A stretch of DNA of 64,000 nucleotides from Euleptes europaea (lineage: Eukaryota; Chordata; Lepidosauria; Squamata; Sphaerodactylidae), in the NCBI RefSeq assembly GCF_029931775.1, contig NC_079321.1:17318501-17382500 (forward strand), given 5' to 3'. Positions within the stretch are counted from its first letter, which is position 1, and every line of letters begins with the position of its first letter. The position numbers were made by a program, and so were the translations under genes. Below are positions 10,765 to 33,239 of the stretch, in pieces. Under the pieces are notes generated by a model, which was not told the DNA's origin, did no database searches, and worked only from the letters and a program-made list of their open reading frames with translations.

Positions 10765-11319
10765 TATTCATCTTTCAGCTTGTGGCTCAGCCTTTTCTTT
10801 ATGTCCCGGAAATAATTCACAGTGGCATTGTTTGTTTCTGGCCATTCCAGTCTCCTGCGGGCCTTTTATGTGCATCCCATGTTCAGTCTTTTAACTAATC
10901 ATCTTCGTGGCGCTTGCGTGTTTCACTGGCAGACTCCTTCCGCTTGCTGATCGTCTTTAATAGGATCACTTTCTTCAGCTCCCTCGCAAGAAAGCTCCTT
11001 TGGTTTTTACAGATTTTCTTTTGAGCAAGGGGCTCTGATCTAACGAGAGCCATGTGTGCGTGCAGAAACAGGCTGTTCCTGGAGGAGACTGAGGTGGTAA
11101 GACTCCTGAGGAGTAACATGGACTGTACCCACTTAAGTACACATTTATAAATGCTTCTGTATGGTTAAAAATTCCTCCAAATGCAAAATGAGCACAGCAC
11201 AGATAAGGTTGGCCCCTAAGGCCTTTCTGTTTGCTGTCCCAGTTCTTAGCTTGCAAGGGGTTTGTTGTGATCATGGGGGAGGATTTGAAAACGGCATCCC
11301 CATCTGTATAGGGGGAAAG
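10765..11319. other. Unassigned intergenic DNA
   Basis: No coding or repeat signal is recognised. Confidence 0.4.
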
Positions 11320-11437
11320 GTCGCCGTGTTAGTTGGTCTTAGCAAAAGGAAAGAAAAGTCCAGCAGCACTGTAAAGATTAACATTTACTTCAATATGAGC
11401 TTTTGTGAGTCACAGCTCACTTCTTCAGATAGGTGAA
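11320..11437 (-). repeat. Penelope-like or retrozyme-like repeat fragment (GACTAACACGG family)
   Basis: The - strand has CTGAAGAAGTGAGCTGTGAC then TCACAAAAGCTCAT, and further on CTGCTGGACT and CTAACACGGCGAC. The same modules occur at 33.03 kb and 30.73 kb. Assignment to Penelope-like elements is from memory of similar amniote repeats. Confidence 0.5.
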
Positions 11438-12234
11438 AAGGAGTTCATGCCAAGAATTTGTCTTATGGGGAAGGGCTCTGAACAGGTACAGGTCATTCTA
11501 CCATCTTTAGAGTCTGCCGTCCTCATTCTCTTTCATGTACAGACCAGGCTCCCCTCTTCAGGGTGGATCCTGTGCATTCAAAACAGGAGAAGTGAGCGCA
11601 TGGTAGAATGCCCTCCACCTCAAACACATTTGTCATGCTCCATGCTTTACTCAGACAGTGCATTCAGTGACCAAACAGTTGCTTGGGGAAGCCAGATACA
11701 CTGGATTCCGGTCACTCGTTTGTGGGCGCAAAGACGGCAGTCTGCCCCCCCCTTCCTCATAGGCGCTTGTCCCCATCAGAACCCCCTGCATTGATTTTTT
11801 GTTTGATGGTTGTATGGGGACAGCCTGCTTCTGCTTGCATAGATCTTGTGAATCGGGTTTGGTGTGGAGGATCACAGCTTCGGGGAGACGTTTCACTTCG
11901 AACCGTACCAGACTGACACACTCTATCCCTAAACCAGTCACAAAAACACCTGCCTTTCGAAGTGACCTGTATCTGTAACCTCAATACAACTACGATACTT
12001 GTGTAATAAACTGTGCTGGTTCTGTGGCTTGGAAGTCTGTGGAATGATAGTGACGATATAATAATGGACGCATTCCTCACTGAAGTTATATCCAAGGATG
12101 ACGCAAGGCTGCTTGTTTTGCGTTCTGCATAGTAGCATGTCAGTTCTCCTGCCTCTGTACATGTCTTAACAGTAGGACAATTCTGTGCTAGAGGTGAAGG
12201 ACGCAGTCGCCAGTGTGCTCTGGGGCAATCCTTA
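11438..12234. other. Unassigned intergenic DNA
   Basis: Open frames of up to 129 codons occur on both strands here but overlap one another without any recognisable domain or splice sites. No repeat is recognised. Confidence 0.4.
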
Positions 12235-12325
12235 ACTAATGAATGAATGGGTTTATTTGCGTTTAGCCATAGACCATTACAAACATGTTAAGGATACCAC
12301 AGATCCATAATAAAGGAAATATAAG
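12235..12325 (-). mobile_element. LINE 3' terminal fragment
   Basis: Read on the - strand it runs TATGGCTAAACGCAAATAAA and ends in an ATTC-type simple tail (CCATTCATTCATT). It resembles the 3' ends of the LINE fragments at 23.2 and 36.8 kb. Confidence 0.45.
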
Positions 12326-12559
12326 GTTGATCCTTAACTAGAGAAGGGCTGTAGCTGGATGGGGGAAAGTCTTGTTTTTCTTCAGTTTTGTGCATTGCCG
12401 GTTTGTCATGAGAATTGTCATTAAAAAGCACACTACCCACTGTGAAGACAACTTTGTGTTTTTCTTAATCCTGCTAAACATGTTGGCTTTTGCAGACCAC
12501 TGTCGTGGTGGTACCGGAAGGAGAAGGGGACACATATATCAGGTCAGGAGGCAAGCACT

Positions 12560-12772
12560 GGCCTGACTGTAGCTCAGAGCATCTGCTCGGCATTCAGAAG
12601 GTCCTGGGTTCAACCCCCGGCATCTCCAGTTAAAGGGACTGGGCAGGTAGGTGATGTGAAAGACCTCTGCCTGATACCCTGGAGAGCTGCTGCAGGTCTG
12701 AGTAGACAATACTGACTTTGATGGACCAAGGGTCTGATTCAGTGTAAGGAAGCTTCATGTGTTCATGTGACA
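12560..12772 (+). mobile_element. tRNA-derived SINE, nearly full length
   Basis: The head is TGTAGCTCAGAGCATCTGC with a B box GGTTCAACCC. The body is CATCTCCAGTTAAAGGGACT then CAATACTGACTTTGATGGAC, and it ends near TTCATGTGTTCATGTG. Confidence 0.85.
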
Positions 12773-13559
12773 CAGCTATTCAGCAAGCTCAGGCTCACCT
12801 TTCTTTTGCAGTTTGGGTACAGCAGCCAAAGACCGTGGGTTATATCCAAGGTTAGATCCTGCAGATGGAACAGAACTTTTCTGCCTTCCCCTGCCTCGCT
12901 GTAAACCAGTGAGTCCGGAAATGTGCTGCTTCTTGGTGACAGGGGACCATTGCAAACAGCAGTGAGGGGTAGATTGGGGAGGGGTCTGCGGTGAGAAGGA
13001 AAAATTGGCACAAATAACTTCCCTCGTTTGCTCCTGGAAAAAAAGACCTTTGGCTCCAAACCTGTTCTTTGGAACTCTCTTGTCAGTAAGTTGTGCTAGA
13101 AATGCCTCTTGGAACTTACATTTTGTTATTTCAAATTCACCCTGCTTAAGGGCCCTCCTGAATGGTATCAGGGGCAAAGCAGAACCCGCATTCCCTTCAC
13201 TATTAGATAAACAGTTTTTTCCCCACGTCAAGTAGTAGTCCAGTGTGCCCGTTTGCTATGCAAGCTATTTATTTGTAGGAATCATTCACCGGATTGGGAG
13301 AATAACTTTGGAAATAGATGAGTGTAAGATCAAGAAATAGTTTTTGCTGTCATGGAAATATAAAGGACTGGTGGAAGAGAGCTTTCCCTCCCTCTCTGGT
13401 GTATGAAGGTTGCAATAACCCTTACCAGCTCACTGTGAAGCCAGTGTACTCTAATTACTAGTGTGTCCCAAGCTACCCCTGTGGCCTGCTATACTGCAAC
13501 TTCACAGCACTTTGGTGAGCCCCCTAAAGATCCCCAGCCATTGAGAACGGCTGAATTAG
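12773..13559. other. Unassigned intergenic DNA
   Basis: A - strand open frame of about 150 codons (13231-12776) has no recognisable domain. Nothing else is identified. Confidence 0.4.
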
Positions 13560-13800
13560 AGGAAACCCTTTTCCAGGTTAGCAGGTTTCTGTTGAAAATC
13601 TACAATCTATCATCCTCATTGCTCTCCTCTGCACCTGCTCCATTCTGTCCACCTTTTTTTTTAAATTGAGGCCTCCAGAACCGCACACAATACACCAGGT
13701 GTGGGCCTGACCAATGCAGTGTACAGTGGAACTGTGACATCTCGCGATTTGGATGTTATGCCTCTGTTGATGCACCCTAAGATCACATTAGCCTTATGAA
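13560..13800 (-). mobile_element. Old CR1 fragment
   Basis: The + strand text (CATTGCTCTCCTCTGCACCT, CAGAACCGCACACAATACAC, GGTGTGGGCCTGACCAATGC) is the antisense of the conserved CR1 region just upstream of the ORF2 C-terminus. It is more diverged than the other CR1 copies here. Confidence 0.7.
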
Positions 13801-13809
13801 GTAGGCTAG

Positions 13810-13915
13810 GCTACGGCTGTCAAGGTCGCCTGCCAAGTTTCACAGCTTAGTGCGGATGTCAGCCTGGTCTCCCCAGGCCAAACCTGACGCTCTAACCCCT
13901 ATACTCCACTGGATC
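13810..13915 (-). mobile_element. ACA-type SINE fragment, degraded
   Basis: The tRNA-like end AACCCCTATACTCCACTGG and the GGTCTCCCCAGGCCA segment match the reverse of the ACA-type head with many changes. Confidence 0.5.
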
Positions 13916-14214
13916 ATCTTTCTATTGTAAAACCCAAAGTCCTGCAATATTACGAACAATCAACAATACAAAAGTGTGTGAGCTTTTGATCTCCATTACT
14001 ATCAAGATACAAATGATAGCAAATAAGTGGTCTTATCTGATAGGTAATGGTCAACATGACACTTATGCTGCAGAAACTTTGGAAACTGAGTGGCAAACTG
14101 ATTCAGTGATTGCTGGTATGGGAACCTGTACTGATCTCCCTCAGCACTTTAAGGAAAAACGGCAAATGAAGGTCAAGTTCCCTATCAGCCATTCCTCACT
14201 GTCATGAAAATGAA

Positions 14215-14415
14215 TAGAGTTGGAGTGCTGGAGTGATTTGTGAGTCAGATTAGGATTGAGGAGACCAAAGTTCTGGTTGACTTTGGGCTAGTCATTCTCT
14301 CCCTCGGCCTAAACTCCCTCACAGGGTTGCTGTGAGGATGAAATGGAGGAGGGGAAAATGCTCTTAATTGTTTTTGAGTCACCACTGGGGAGAAATGCAG
14401 GGTATAGCAGTCATA
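14215..14415 (+). mobile_element. ACA-type SINE, old
   Basis: GACTTTGGGCTAGTCATTCT, CTCACAGGGTTGCTGTGAGG and CACTGGGGAGAAATGCAGGG follow the order of the family but the head is degraded. Confidence 0.65.
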
Positions 14416-17400
14416 TAATTTTTTATTTGGATAATATCTGCTAACTAGAAAAAGTCTTATTGGAAGGTTTTACCCATCCATCTCTTAAACATAACGTTAT
14501 TTGTTATTTCAATTGCAGCCCCCAAACTTGTTCAGTCTCTGTGCATTTTTGGAATTTTGAGAAAGGGTAGTAAAAAACCACCCAAAATGGCTCCCACAGG
14601 TGTAGGAATAATCACAGAATGTTATGGTGTTCCATGCCAAAGATTGTCCTATGATGGAGGCAACTGCTTCCAAATGAGTTTGCCTTGTAGACCCACATGA
14701 TAGCTTTGGGGGTCATCCAAACTACTTCCTGCTCCACTGCGTTAAAGGAAAACCAGGACTGGCCTTTTTACAGAAGACACAAGCAGGCACCAGGAAACAC
14801 ATTGACAGGTACCACATTGGGGGGGATCACTGTTCTAAGAATACCTTCATAGGAAGCCCTCTTCAGGTACAAACAACATCTTCAAACAAGTCAACTGACA
14901 ATAAGAACGTCACTCTTTAAGTTCTTTTTAATAGGGGCTTACCAGTTTATACAAGTCAACCCACTTCCACGCCTTCATGGAGTACATAAAAAAAATTCCC
15001 TATCTCAAAGTACTAACAATAAAAGATTTAAATATTCACTACAAATTTATTTGCAATTGGTCATTAAAATTCCGCAGTCAAAAAAGGAGCGCATGGCTTA
15101 CAAAATAAATATTTTAAATATAACCTCTTGGAAGTCCACTTCCCCCCACTAAAAAGGTCCCTTTTAATGGATTGAACAAAAAAGCAAGGGATAAAGGGGT
15201 TTACCAAAAGCAAAACAAACCCTCATACCATTGAGGTTTTATTGCTTTACCTTTCAGCAAATAAAAGAGTAGTATCTTGGATCATTGTGCTGTTGGGGTT
15301 GGTTAGGGGTACTTCTAAGTGATCCATAATCTAAGGGGTGAATATGACAAAGCCTGGTTTAAATGAATCCAGAGCACAGCTTTGCCGAAACAAAACAAAA
15401 GCAAAATTTGAGGGCTGGATCCTCCACAAGGGTAATTTAACCCTGAATAATAGCTGATCCAAAGCACATTGTACTAAATGAAACAGAACCTAACACGGCC
15501 TTGAGAAAACGACTGTGTTCTTCTATACTGTGAAAAAAATGCCTTTGGAAACAGCATTACCGTCTCAATAGTTTCTGTCTCTCACCCTTAAGAAAACTCT
15601 CAACGATAAGCCATTGAAATCAGCCAGAGCAGGAGAAGGCAAGGCCCCCTGTGGTGACTTTTACAGGGGCTCTTGTTTAATTAAGCACGAGGTTATAATC
15701 AAAACCATGTCTTCAGCACAGTCCTGCATCAAAATACATGCCCCCCCCTTTAGAAAAGAAAAAAACGAAGGAAAACTGCAGCGTTACAGAAAAAGCAAAA
15801 GACAGCTTAGGTCTTCAGTGTTGTAGCAAAGACAGAAAGAAACGATATGTTTCAAAGGGGCCGCTTAACATTCTCATTGTTTTAACATTCTCTCTTCTGT
15901 TATAACATTGTCCCAGGCAAAACACTGAGCTTCGATCACGTTGTCTGTGTTCAGAGGTCAAGGGTAGCTAGTTGAAAGCCAGACCTCATGAGCTCTTATG
16001 AGCAATACTTACGTGGTATACATATTTCATAAGGAAGGGATTGCTCTTAACAATTATGCTAGCAAGTATGGAGCCCGGTTGGAATACACTGGATAGTCAG
16101 ACTTCACCACGCTTTCGATTTGGCACTTCAACCGGTTTTTCCCCACAAATTAAAAAAATAAAAAGGCACAGTATTGTTACATTAATAGCAAATACAAAAT
16201 TATCCTTCACTCCCGTAATTGCTACAATGAAGGAAAACAATCTTCCACATGAGACTGTGGAATTCACTTGAATTTTGGCAGATGGTTGTATTACGTGGCC
16301 TTGAATCTTGGCCTTGGTTGTATTACACGGCCTTTGTTTCCCAGCTCAGCCACAGTTCAACGGAGCAACAAGTTTTTCACACACACACTTTGTGAAATCT
16401 TATCTGGAGACGTCCATCATTCTGCCTGCTGGGAACGCCAGTCAGAGCGGCAATGTGAATTCTCCAAGAGGTTTGGTAGCCTTTGGTACAAATATTAGCG
16501 AAGATAAAAGAAGGGTGCCCAGAAAAAATTCAAGTTGCTGCCAGAAGTCTGAATTGAGAACATTTGTATCAATTTTGTAAAATAGTGTTAATCAATCAAG
16601 TTTATTTTGATACAATATCAGCTCTGAATAAAAATCAAAGTTAGGTTAAAATAAAATAATAAAAGTTGATGATTCTGGGAGGGATGATTTGAAGAGGAGG
16701 AGGAAAGATCTTCTATGGGGAAAGGTTTTCAGTCAGCCGTTTAAGAATCCCACTAGACCGGAGGCAAAATTTGGCTACTTGAGTGGTTATCTCCCGAGAG
16801 GAGTGCTAAGAGTGTTAACTCAGTTTTGTCTGAAACGGCAACAGACTTATTTCAAGGTGTGCTGGTGACAACTGAATTTCAGAGTTTGTTCCAAACACTA
16901 CAACTAACCTGTCATGGCCATGCGCCTGATCCACAGAAGTGGAGGCACTGGGGTGAGCAGAGGTTCAGACTATACTTGTGGAACAAAGAATAGTTCCAGA
17001 AGCACACTTGGTTGGATCCAGGCTAAAATGGCAATTTCCATCAAAAAAACCCTTCCTGCAGAAGACCTCTACCCTACCCCCACCCAAAACAGCATTTCGT
17101 GGCAATCGGTGGGGCTGCAGTGGGTGTGGGGAGGCAGGAATGTTCTGTTCCACTGATGGAGAATTTAGTCTGGATCCTACCCATTGCCTGTGAACGTCCT
17201 TTTTGTTCAGGCACGCAGCTGAGAGAACATACCTGGTCAGTGGCGGGAAAGAGCATGACTAACAGATCACAGTTGCGCCAGATGAATAGTGGGGACAAGG
17301 AGAAGAGCGCAGGGGAGAAGGGAAACGTTTGCAGTGAGCCAGGGACTTGGGAGGAATGCTCAACGATGCAATGAAACGCTTAGAGAATTCCCCCCAGCTT

Positions 17401-18136
17401 CTCTGAATTCAGTAATGTGACTGAAATCCTCAACGAACTACTGGGATGATCAAATGTGACAGCAGAGTGTCTGAATGGACTTTACTGGGGGCAATGTAGC
17501 ACAATCTCCTTGGCAAAAGAACTGTTCTTCTAAACATTTTCCAAAAGCAGCCCTGCTTGGAAGAAAAACTTTAGAAATTCCCACCACCGGTTTAGTAAAG
17601 TGGGTTGCGCCTTCTTTAATACAAAAATGGCATTCAAATTGCATTGAATTTTGGGGTCCAGAGAAAGACTGTGCTATAACATTTCATATTTTATTTGCGT
17701 ACTAAAGCAGAACTAAAGTCAACCAGACAAACAGAATTATTCTCCTTTCAAAGGATCACTGAAAAAGAAGAAAAAACCCTTCTTTCTATCCACATCCAAG
17801 AAACCACTGTGCCAAATGTAAGGAAGATGGAAATATGAATTAGAACCATGGATTACCCCTCTACTTTTCTCACGGCTTTGCGGGTGCATAATCCGAGAAC
17901 GCCTTTAAATTACACAGACGAGAAAAACAGAATAATTGTCTCCTGAAGAATTAGAACAAGTAGATTGAACGCTTCAGTGAGAGACAATTCCAGAACGTTG
18001 GTTTGGTTTGGTTTGGTTTTGGAATGTTTAGAGCACCCCCTTGCAAGCCTTAATCTGCAGACCACGGATGGTAAGCAGAGTCTGCAAGATAAGACCGATT
18101 TATCCTTGGCTGAGGTTTTCTGCCAGGAAGATGATG
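14416..18136 (-). other. GZF1: GZF1 3' UTR and 3' flank, repeat-poor
   Basis: About 3.7 kb after the GZF1 stop is almost free of the SINEs that crowd the rest of the window. Only a LINE tail near 16590-16660 is recognised. On the - strand, AATAAA signals lie at 17695-17690, 16606-16601 and 15051-15046, so proximal and distal 3' ends are possible. Assignment to the 3' UTR is inference from position and repeat depletion. Confidence 0.5.
17690..17695 (-). terminator. GZF1: Candidate proximal GZF1 polyadenylation signal
   Basis: AATAAA on the - strand about 440 bp after the stop codon. Others at 16606-16601 and 15051-15046 could serve longer transcripts. Confidence 0.45.
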
Positions 18137-29287
<11,151 letters not shown>

Positions 29288-30138
29288 CTTCCTCCTTTCT
29301 TAAAAATGACTGTAAACAACAGCACACACAAGTTAGTTCTGTGGCTCAGAAAAGATAAATGATTTAAGCGATTATATTTCCATTTTAATAATGAAACAAT
29401 CCTGCTTTGGAAATTGTAAAGTACTCAGAGCTCCCCCCACCCCAAACAGGCACTCGACTTTGTGGCCCCAGGGTTTCACAATAGAAGCAGGAGTCAACAA
29501 ATTTTGGGTTGGCTTAATATAGCCCCCAATGATGTGCAGAGACCTGGGGATTGGGATGAAGAGAGGGATTTGGGTAGGTTTCAACAATCCATCAGTGGAA
29601 GGTACTGATAGTAACAGATCTTCCCTGCATTCCCCGGGGTTGTGGGACCCACATGGAACAAGAGCCTTGCAAATCAAGAGGTGAAAGTGGGGAGGGGGGC
29701 AAAATTGACTTTTCTGCCTCTTCCATCTGTCTCTTCCACCCCCTTCCCACTGCAGTCTCCCAACCCACACAACTGTTATTCCATGTGGGTCTTTCAACCT
29801 TGGGAATAATCTTTCACAGAGTCAGAAAGGAACTCTGAGGGAATGCTGGAAGTATCTGTAAATCCTCATGTCAGCAGACCGCCTTTTATGGCTTGGCAGT
29901 CTACGCTGGTCTTGGAAGCACTGAGAAGGACACAATGGGGGATTCGGACTTGTGCTAAAATTGCACTGCGCAACCTCACAGAAAGAACAACCCCACAGAA
30001 AGATCATGCACAGGACTCCCCTCTTCACTGAAGTGCATGGGGCAGCTCTGCATTCACACTGCTTTGTATACAACTGAGCTGACTGCCCACTGTTATGATT
30101 AAGAAAGTCCCTTTGGGCAGGACAGTCTGAAACACACC
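29288..30138 (-). other. GZF1 5' intron, nothing further recognised
   Basis: The stretch next to the start codon holds an acceptor (TGTTGTTTACAG) and a 24-bp 5' UTR piece. The remainder has no recognised repeat or exon. Confidence 0.5.
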
Positions 30139-30437
30139 GTAAAGGTAAAGGTCCCCTGTGCAAGCACCGGGTCATTCTTGTCCCATGGGGTGATGTCACA
30201 TCCTGACGCTTTCTAGGCAGACTTTGTTTTTGGGGTGGTTTGCCAGTGCCTTCCCCAGTCATCTTCCCTTTACCCCCAGCAAGCTGGGTACTCATTTTAC
30301 CGACCTCGGAAGGATGGAAGGCTGAGTCAAACTCGAGCCGGCTACCTGAAACCAACTTCAGTTGGGATCGAACTCAGGTCGTGAGCAAAGCTTTGGACTG
30401 CAATACTGCAGGTTACCACTCTGCGCCACGGGGCTCC
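30139..30437 (-). mobile_element. tRNA-derived SINE of the GGAGCCCCGTGGCGCAG type
   Basis: On the - strand it has GGAGCCCCGTGGCGCAGAGT at the head and ends GGGGACCTTTACCTTTAC on the opposite edge, so it is close to full length. Confidence 0.85.
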
Positions 30438-30729
30438 TGAAACACACCCTAGAACTCTTGAAATGGAAAATGCTCACAAGATCCAGAGATATTCAGCTTT
30501 TTCAATTGAGTAAGTCAATGCGTACTCCACCCCTGAACAAAGTCAGTTAGGTCAGCTATATCTCTGTACCTTCCTATATCTGCTTATCTGGTATTAAGAG
30601 TTTGTGCTTGCCTGTCCAGCAAGAGGTGGCAGGGGCCCTCACCCCCTCTGAGTGAACAGCTGACTTTTTTTAATGGAACCTTGTTGTACAGCACCTCCTT
30701 TTTGTGACACATCTTCCCCCCCACCTTTC

Positions 30730-30885
30730 GATTAGGAATACAGAAGTGTCGACCTAAAGGACGTGCACATCAATGTACCTGACGAAGTGGTTATGAGAGC
30801 TTATGCCAGAATACATTTCCTTACACTTCATGCTGCTGGACTCCTGTTTTATTTTGCTGCTACAGATCCACACATCTACCCATTC
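30730..30885 (+). repeat. Penelope-like or retrozyme-like repeat fragment
   Basis: CTGACGAAGTGGTTATGAGA, GCTTATGCCAGAATACATT and CTGCTGGACTCCTGTTTTAT, then GCTGCTACAGA, keep the order of modules seen at 33.03-33.24 kb. Confidence 0.5.
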
Positions 30886-30892
30886 ACATGGA

Positions 30893-31098
30893 ACACATGA
30901 AGCTGCTTTATACTGAATCAGACCCTTGGTCCATCGAAGTCAGCACTGTCTACTCAGACCGGCAGTGGCTCTCCAGGGTCTTAGGCTGAGGTCTTTCACA
31001 TCCCTACTTGCCTAGTCCCTTTAACTGGAGATGCCGGGGATTGAACCTGGGAGCTTCTGTGTACCAAGCAGATGCTCTCCCACTGAGCCATGGCCGCT
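30893..31098 (-). mobile_element. tRNA-derived SINE
   Basis: AACACATGAAGCTGCTTTAT, GTCAGCACTGTCTACTCAGA and GGGGATTGAACCTGGGAGCT follow family order. It is near full length. Confidence 0.85.
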
Positions 31099-31504
31099 CT
31101 GTCGTTTTGAAAGGACAGAGCAAGTGTGTATACTCAGGATCTCTGAACAGCTTAAGGAAAACTAGACTGTGCATTTATTTGTTTGGAGGACTGCCTTGCT
31201 GGGTCAGACCAACGGTCACCTTTGCAAGAACCTTAAGTTGGCCAGTGGTTACACCAGGCCGCAGTCTGCTGTGCCTAAATACAAAACAATAGTGTTAACA
31301 GTCTGAAAGGGAGAAAGACCCATCAATTGGACTAAACGATACACTGTTAGAACATGTGGAAATTGCAACACATTTTTTTAAAGGAAAAGAAACAGAAATG
31401 AAGCAGAGGAAATTAGTAACTCTTCAGTTTTGAGCACAACCTTTGGAAGACAGTCTTTTAGTATACACACCCACTAAACCAATTAAAACCAGCTTAGACT
31501 CATA

Positions 31505-31835
31505 AAACTTTAAAATATTATTTGTTTGTCACTTTTCTCCCCAATGGGGACCCAAAATGGCTTACCTCATTCTCCTCTCCATTTTACCCTCACAACAACC
31601 CTGTTAGGTAGGTGAGGCTAACAGGACAATCCTATGCAGACTTACTCCAGTCTAAGCCCATTGAAATGACTGGGCTTAGACAGTAGTAACTCTCTTTAGG
31701 ATTGCACTGTCAGTGTGTGTGACTGGCCTACGGTCACCCAGTGAGCTTCCGTGGCTGAGTGGGGATTTAAACCTGGATTTCCCAGCTCCTAGTCGAACAC
31801 TTTAACGACACTACACTGGCTCTTGCTGTGAGCTT
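31505..31835 (-). mobile_element. ACA-type SINE interrupted by a short palindromic element
   Basis: SINE text runs from CACTTTTCTCCCCAATGGGG to GGTAGGTGAGGCTAAC and resumes at CAGTGTGTGTGACTGGCC. The break is filled by the palindrome at 31619-31705. Confidence 0.75.
31619..31705. repeat. Short palindromic MITE-like insert (TCTAAGCCCATTGA family)
   Basis: The arms ATCCTATGCAGACTTACTCC and AGTCTAAGCCCATTGAAATG are followed by CTGGGCTTAGAC and TAACTCTCTTTAGGATTG, their reverse. It sits inside an ACA-type SINE. Confidence 0.7.
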
Positions 31836-31949
31836 TACAAGAGCAGGACATAAATATTTCAGGTTATATTTTCAATTTTGTATTCAGACTGAACAGATAG
31901 CATCTTTTCTGCCTACGAGGTGTCCTCTTTCTGCCTTGTATTCATCACC

Positions 31950-32340
31950 TAGAATCATAGAGCTGGAAGGGACCACCAGGGTCATCTAGTCCAATCCCCT
32001 GCACAATGCAGGACATTCACAACTACCTCCCCCCACACCTCCAGTGACCCCTACTCCACGCCCAGAAGACGGCCAAGATGCCCTCCCTCTCATGATCTGC
32101 TTAAGGTCACAGAACCAGCATTGCTGACAGATGGCCATCTAGCCTCTTCTTAAAAACCTCCGGGGAAGGAGAGCCCACCACCTCCCGAGGACGCCTGGTC
32201 CACTGAGCAACAGCTCTGTTAGGAAATTCTTCCTAACGCCTAGACGTAAACTGTTTTGATTTAATTTCAACCCGTTGGTTCTGGTCTGACCTTCTGGGGC
32301 AACAGAAAACAGCTTGGCACCCTCCTCTATATGACAGCCC
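31950..32340 (-). mobile_element. CR1 LINE 3' end
   Basis: The + strand reads AGAATCATAGAGCTGGAAGG and continues through the CR1 3' UTR. The - strand encodes KLFSVAPEGQTRTNGLKLNQ. It is 5'-truncated. Confidence 0.9.
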
Positions 32341-32439
32341 CCTCTTCCTTGTGCAGAGTCTGAGAGTGGCAGACTGCAAGCTCCTTGGGGCAGGGGCCTA
32401 CCCTTTTTATCAGCTATGAAGGGTTCACAGCGAAGGCAA

Positions 32440-32990
32440 AGCATCAGGGACGCATAATCGTAGCCCTAAGGGTGTGGGGAGGGGGAGGGCCCCCCCCACC
32501 TTGGACAGCTCTGAGGGCACAAACCAGGGCCAAAACCTGATCCTGGCGAGGATCACCAGCAACCACCTGTCCTCCCTTGGCAGGGGGAGGGACAGGCAGC
32601 CAGCCTGGCCCTTCCCAGGTGCAGGGAGGGGGCGACAGGAGCCAGTGCAGCCGTGACATCCCCGCGGCAGCCCCAGGAGGAAGGCCACCAACCTCTTCCT
32701 CCCCCCTCCCCTTCCTCCCGCCTCTCCCCCGCTCACCGGGCAGCCCCACGTCCGGCCAGCCGCGCAGCCTCAGGGCGGAAGACCCTCCTGCAGGGGTCAC
32801 ATCCGCCAACGGCCCCACTGGCCCCGCCTCCCTCCCTCCCACCCACGATGACGTCGCGACGCGTGAACCATTGCGTCGAACGTCGGGAGGCGGGGAAACG
32901 GAAGGGAGCCGGGCTCGGCCGCTTCCCAGTGCAAAATATAGACGCGTGTTTGCCGGTTCGGTCGAGGAGAGGGATTCATGGGTATTGGTT
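32440..32990 (-). promoter_or_regulatory. GZF1: CpG-rich probable GZF1 promoter and 5' exon region
   Basis: CpG-dense, G+C-rich stretch about 3.2 kb upstream of the GZF1 start codon. It contains a CRE-like TGACGTCG near 32850, CGACGCGTGAACCATTGCGT and GGCGGGG boxes. GZF1 needs a non-coding 5' exon because its ATG exon begins at a splice acceptor. The link to GZF1 is from distance and strand; the exact transcription start and donor were not fixed. Confidence 0.6.
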
Positions 32991-33029
32991 GGAATGGATG
33001 CTGGTCGTGCTGCAGACCTGTTCTCTCTA

Positions 33030-33236
33030 AGGTCAGAAAAGGGCCAGAGTCCAGTAGCGCCTTAAAGACTAACACCAATATTTTCTGGCAGGGTGTGAGC
33101 TTTCGGGAGCCACAGCTCACTTCTTTAGATACTGTGGCTCACGAAAGCTCATGCCCTACCAGAAAATATTTTGGTTAGTCTTTAAGGTGCTACTGGACTC
33201 TGGCCCTTTTCTGCTACTGCAGACGGACTAACACGG
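33030..33236. repeat. Palindromic Penelope-like repeat
   Basis: AGGGCCAGAGTCCAGTAGCG, CCTTAAAGACTAACACCAAT and GGGTGTGAGCTTTCGGGAGC are followed after ~20 bp by the inverted copy (GTGGCTCACGAAAGCTCATG, GTCTTTAAGGTGCTACTGGA, CTCTGGCCCTTTTC). It ends GCAGACGGACTAACACGGCT. It sits just outside the GZF1 CpG region. Confidence 0.65.
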
Positions 33237-33239
33237 CTA

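Noticed and set aside
32577-33065. Overlapping open frames in the CpG-rich region upstream of GZF1
   Set aside because: High G+C makes stops rare. The peptides are low-complexity Pro/Gly/Arg and run into a repeat.
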